Below the pieces are notes generated by a model. It was not told the origin of the DNA. It did not search any database and worked only from the letters and a program-made list of their open reading frames with translations. DNA of 64,000 nt, taken from assembly GCF_002994745.2 (NCBI RefSeq), contig NC_037092.1, positions 14,995,501-15,059,500 of the forward strand. Direction: 5' to 3'. The stretch is from Rosa chinensis. Lineage: Eukaryota > Streptophyta > Magnoliopsida > Rosales > Rosaceae. The first letter of the stretch is position 1. Every line of letters begins with the position of its first letter. The position numbers and the translations under genes were made by a program. Below are positions 59,891 through 64,000 of the stretch, piece by piece.

Positions 59891-62800
59891 ATGGCAGTTG
59901 CTACACGTGTCTCCCACAGAACCCATTCCGCCATTAGTCCCACCTCCGTTTTGGCTCTGGCTTGCCATTTCTTGCTTCTGGTCTCTTCAGCCATCACTCC
60001 CTGTTTTGGGTTTTCTGGTACTTAATCAATGGCTCTTGCATGTTGATTTTGTAAAGGGTTTATCTTTTTTTGGTCTGAGTATAATAAAGGTTCAATCTTT
60101 ACATGGCATTGATTTGTTGTTGATGGTGATGTGAATAGGTGTTGGAGGAGAAGATGAGGGAAACAGAGGAGGGGATTTGTATCCTGAAATTTTGAGGGAT
60201 GAAGCTGTGTCAAGACTTCATCAGCTTGGAAAGGTCCCATTTGTTATTTCTGTATATACATATTTCAGCTGTTGTCTATTTTCTGTATCAGCAATCCTTA
60301 GTAGCTCAAACTTTCATTCAAAAAAAAAAGAAAAAAGAAAGAAAGTAATTTATCTCCAATCTGCAAGACTGAATCCGATTTCTGAAAAGTACCAAGTATT
60401 GGATTTCAAATTGGTGAACATTTCGTTAGAAATATAGTTCTATTAGAGATCAGTCAAAGGATTAATCTCTGGAGCCCTTCTAGTCTAACTTGAATTCAAG
60501 TTCATACTGAATTGACGCATTACTGTATGCAATTGTTATGGTAGTGAAACTCAGTTATTGTTCTTGAATTTCACTTGCTGTCTGAATCGACAGGTAAGTG
60601 ATGGTGATGGCTATCTTGAGAGGATATTCATGAGCCCGGGGGCTGTGAGGGCAGGAAATCTAATCCGCGAATGGATGGAGGATGCTGGTTTGCGAACGTG
60701 AGCTTCTACTGTAATTTCTTAGTATCCAGAAGTGTTTCAGGAAGTCTTGGCTCATGCTTTGTCTTGATTTCCAGGTGGGTTGATTGCTTGGGAAATATAC
60801 ATGGTCGAGTTGAGGGAAGGAATGCTAGTGCTGAAGCTCTGTTAATTGGTTCCCATTTGGTGATGTTCTTTTCCTCCAAATTCCGTTATTGAGTTTGTAT
60901 TCTGGACCCTCTCTCTCTCTCTCACACACACACACAACATAAGTAACAGTCCCATCCTTTTTTGTTATTTGTTATAACAGGACACTGTTGTCGATGCCGG
61001 GATATTTGATGGGTCTTTAGGCATAATTTCTGTGTTATCAGCATTGAAGGTTTTGAGTATCAATGGCAAGTTGGGAGAACTAAAGCGGCCAGTTGAGGTC
61101 TGTGAAAAATTGAGGTTTTGTGGATACATATGATTGGCTTATTGAAATGTCATTGACTACTTTACAAGAGACATTTCACTATATCTCTTCCAAAACTATA
61201 TGCAGAAATTACTCTGTGGTGGCTATGCTAGAATTCTGATTACTAATACATGTTTCTTTTGCTCAACATCTGTAGGTAATTGCGTTTAGTGATGAAGAAG
61301 GAGTAAGGTTTCAATCTACATTCATAGGAAGTGCTGCCATAGCTGGAATTTTACCAGTTTCAGCACTGCAAATAACTGATAAAAGGTTTCCTCGAATAAA
61401 TCCCAATTTATATCTATTTGTAGCACTTTTCCTTATCAATAAATTTATGAGGATAGCCCTTGTTCAGTGGTGTGACTATTCAAGATGCTCTTAAGAAAAA
61501 CTCCATAGAAGTTACAGAGGAGCACTTGCAGCAGCTCAGATATGACCCAAAGTCAGTTTGGGGTTATGTTGAGGTAGAATGCCCTACGCTGGTTATGTTG
61601 ATAACCTGTATTAGAATATTCTCTGTGGAAACAACAATAAAATCGATGCATGTTGTTAAGTTCTTCTAGTGCTCTGACTGCATACCCTGCTGTTTGTTTT
61701 ATGTTGTAGATTCACATTGAACAAGGGCCTGTACTGGAGTGGGTTGGTTTTCCTCTAGGAGTTGTTAAAGGCATAGCTGGACAGACAAGACTAAAGGTAT
61801 CTAAAATGTTTGAGCTTTTCATGGGTGCATGTCTAAATTATGTTTCATTTAATCATACAAACAAGAAATACTTCCATAGTTCAGAATTGTACTTTGCAAC
61901 TTCACATTAATGATATGTTTATGAGAAACTACATATGTCTCGTGAGCTTCCATGAGGGCAAATTTCTGTATAATTTCATGAAAGAACCAAGAAGTTGAAT
62001 GCAAAAGTTCCTTGCATGTAATTATAGATTGTATTTCATCATACACATGTTGATGTGTAAAGCAGTAAACTAACATGGCATCAAATTAACTTTTATTTTG
62101 GCTCTGAGCCGTCCAATATACATAAGCATTGTAGGTTACGATGAGAGGTTCCCAGGGGCATGCCGGAACAGTTCCAATGTCCATGCGTCATGACCCTATG
62201 GCTGCTGCTGCAGAAGCCATTGTATTATTAGAAAGCCTATGTAAGCATCCTCAAGATTTTCTGTCTTTTGATGGTCAATGCAAAAGTTACTCATTAGAAT
62301 CACTTTCAACTTCACTCGTTTGTACTGTTGGTGAGATATCGACTTGGCCAAGTGCAAGTAATGTTATTCCAGGACAGGCAAGAAGTTTATCTCTTGACAT
62401 TGCTAAATTTGATATTAAATGCTAAATCGGGTAATGAAAATGATCTTCTTGATTTCAGGTAACATTCACAGTAGATTTACGTGCAATCGATGACATGGGT
62501 CGTGAAGCTGTTGTATATGAATTTTCCAACCGATTGTATCAATTATGTGATAGGCGTTCAGTTTCGTGTACAATTGATCGTAAGGTATGGGACTTTCATA
62601 TCCTAGTCGATTCATTTGCAGGTAGCTTAACAAGTAAGACAGTAACCTTACATGCTCTGAACCTTTTCAGCATGATGCAAATGCAGTCATTTGTGATTCT
62701 GACCTGACTTCGAAGCTGAAGTCTGCTGCTTATCTTGGGCTCAAGAGAATGACAGGTTATGTTCAGGATGAAGTACCTGTATTAATGAGTGGAGCAGGAC

Positions 62801-63057
62801 ATGATGCAATGGCTCTGTCTCATGTAGCTAAGGTTTGTTATCTTTAATTTGCAACATTCATGACCATATGTTACTGTTTGTGTTATTTCCTTGGTGACTT
62901 GGTGTATAATTCCGGTCTCCAAAAATATGTACAGGTGGGTATGCTTTTTGTCCGCTGTCGAGGAGGCATAAGTCACTCCCCTGAAGAACATGTATTGGAT
63001 GATGATGTTTGGGCATCTGCTTTGGCAATCCTGGCATTCATAGAGACTCAGCTCTAG
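59891..63057 (+). CDS. AAH: Allantoate amidohydrolase (12 exons)
   Basis: Hydrolyses allantoate to ureidoglycine, CO2 and ammonia in purine ureide breakdown; Mn-dependent M20-family enzyme of the endoplasmic reticulum. Exons: 59891-60017, 60139-60233, 60594-60697, 60775-60859, 60981-61097, 61276-61385, 61468-61573, 61710-61796, 62135-62377, 62459-62584, 62671-62832, 62935-63057; 1485 nt, 494 residues. A signal peptide (SVLALACHFLLLVSSAITPC) fits ER entry. Metal and catalytic residues are all present: GSHLDT (His136, Asp138), DGSLG, DEEGVRF (Glu183/184), HIEQGP (His250), SGAGHDAM (His444), GGISHSPEEH (His468). The longer match and RTWVDCLGNIHGR favour AAH over the related ureidoglycolate amidohydrolase. 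Intron 9 has a GC donor (cag|gcaaga). The first ATG in the leader matches the signal peptide. Frame intact. Confidence 0.94.
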
Positions 63058-63449
63058 ATTGGAACATTTTTTTCGACATTACTGTATATATAAGAGAAAT
63101 CTGAATAATCTAGTATGGGACAATTGTACAGTATCATGATGGGTCTTGTATGACAATTCTTTTATCAAGTACAAACCTAAAATTAAGGGATCATATATAC
63201 CATGCAAGTCTGCAATGTGAAGCCCCTGCATTACTGATTTGCAGCACCATTTTGGCTACCCATACGAGTCGGTCATTATTTTTTTTAAATAAAAAATAAA
63301 AAAAGCATAATGTTTTTACTAGTACTGTGACTTGTTAGTAAGTTATAATTTCATATTATAAAGATTATTGGTTCGATTCTCACTGACATATGTAAGGACG
63401 TGGTGGGCTAAAGATTTAAAAAAAAGAAAGTTACATGTGCCAATTAGCC
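63058..63449. other. AAH 3' UTR and a possible SINE
   Basis: After the 3' UTR, 63290-63427 has a pol III-like pattern: tgacttgttagtaagtta (weak A box), then ggttcgattctc (B box), ending in an A-rich tail (ttaaaaaaaag). This may be a tRNA-derived SINE; no TSD could be fixed. Confidence 0.4.
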
Positions 63450-63618
63450 CGGACCATGGATTGGATGATCTTCGGGCATCTGATTTGTCAATCCTGGCAT
63501 TCATAGGGACTCAGCTTTAGATTGGACGACATTACTCTATAATTGTATATATAGGAGAAATCTCAATAATCTGGTATGTGACAATTTCTTGTATGTGACA
63601 ATTCTTTTGTCAAGTACA
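63450..63618 (+). pseudogene. Duplicated fragment of the last AAH exon and 3' UTR
   Basis: ttggatgat(c/g)..., gggcatctg, caatcctggcattcatag, gactcagct(t/c)tagattgg and the following UTR (gacattact, gagaaatct, aataatct) repeat 62990-63176 with substitutions and small indels. It covers only the last 25 or so codons, so it encodes nothing alone. It ends exactly where the next element starts. Confidence 0.88.
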
Positions 63619-64000
63619 TGTTTGAGCCCAAAAGTAATTTTGGTAAGATCTTTTAGTGGATTTAGCATAGCGGGCCGATACCTGCGGCCCAAAAATAAGC
63701 CTACTCGAGTTTGGGTTACAGCTTCACCCATTTCGTGATCCATAAGGAAAATGAGCCCTTATTGGAATCAAGTAGCGGAGATTGAATAGGAAACTTCAAT
63801 CAATAATCCTTCTATGGCAAGGAGCAGTCGAAACCCTAGGTATAAAAACCAGGTTTCAAGACGAATTAAACACAACTCTCAAATCAACTAATCTCTCAGA
63901 TTATCAAAGCCTCCCCGGAGCATACCTTCAATCTAGTTGAAACCCGGCGACCGTACTTCTAGTCCTAGTCTCTCCAAGAGCCGACTATTAGTGCTACTGC
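63619..64000 (+). mobile_element. Probable LTR of a retrotransposon, cut by window edge
   Basis: Begins tgtttgagcccaaaag right where similarity to the AAH 3' UTR stops (after caagtaca). A TATA-like ggtataaaaacc near 63841 is followed by a leader-like R/U5 stretch (acacaactctcaaatcaac, ctctccaagagccgac), a layout typical of plant LTRs. The other end is outside the window. Confidence 0.55.

Overview
The window is plant nuclear DNA. Genes have many short introns with GT-AG borders, intergenic DNA is AT-rich, and the proteins are plant families (LRR receptor-like protein, ATL RING-H2 ligase, QUARTET3-type pectin enzymes, allantoate amidohydrolase). A eudicot is likely, perhaps Rosaceae, but nothing seen here fixes the species.

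I support six host genes: the 3' end of an LRR receptor-like protein (3-1163, +); choline-phosphate cytidylyltransferase in 8 exons (2822-5645, +); an intronless ATL-type RING-H2 ubiquitin ligase (17641-18189, -); two QRT3-like pectin-lyase-fold genes in the same orientation with the same three-exon layout (22323-26093 and 34619-36604, -); and allantoate amidohydrolase in 12 exons, one intron being GC-AG (59891-63057, +). The order QRT3-like, QRT3-like, AAH matches the Arabidopsis order At4g20040, At4g20050 (QRT3), At4g20070 (AAH) as I remember it, so the right half looks like a conserved gene neighbourhood stretched by insertions.

Most of the rest is transposable elements, many of which can be bounded to the base by target-site duplications (TSDs). 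At 8431-17264 seven elements are nested inside one another. Other blocks are: a MULE-like element (7040-8136); a TRIM next to the ATL promoter (18305-18749); a hAT-like element (19932-20399); a probable MULE-like element with a palindromic minisatellite (20428-21980); a LINE 3' end (26992-27278); a gutted Copia element carrying a hAT element (27994-32124); a Tat/LARD-type non-coding LTR element on the minus strand (38268-43185); a GC-rich hAT-like element (43731-44663); and a Harbinger-like MITE holding two hAT-like elements (44708-46565).

From about 49661 to 57271 lies a decayed endogenous caulimovirid (plant pararetrovirus). A tRNA-Met-type primer site, movement, coat, protease, RT and RNase H regions, a long unrecognised C-terminal region, a TATA promoter and a poly(A) signal are in genomic order. 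The reading frame is broken by at least five internal stops and two frameshifts, and the RT active site is altered. It is an inactive relic.

The last kilobase holds a partial duplicate of the final AAH exon, interrupted by what looks like the start of another LTR element running off the window.
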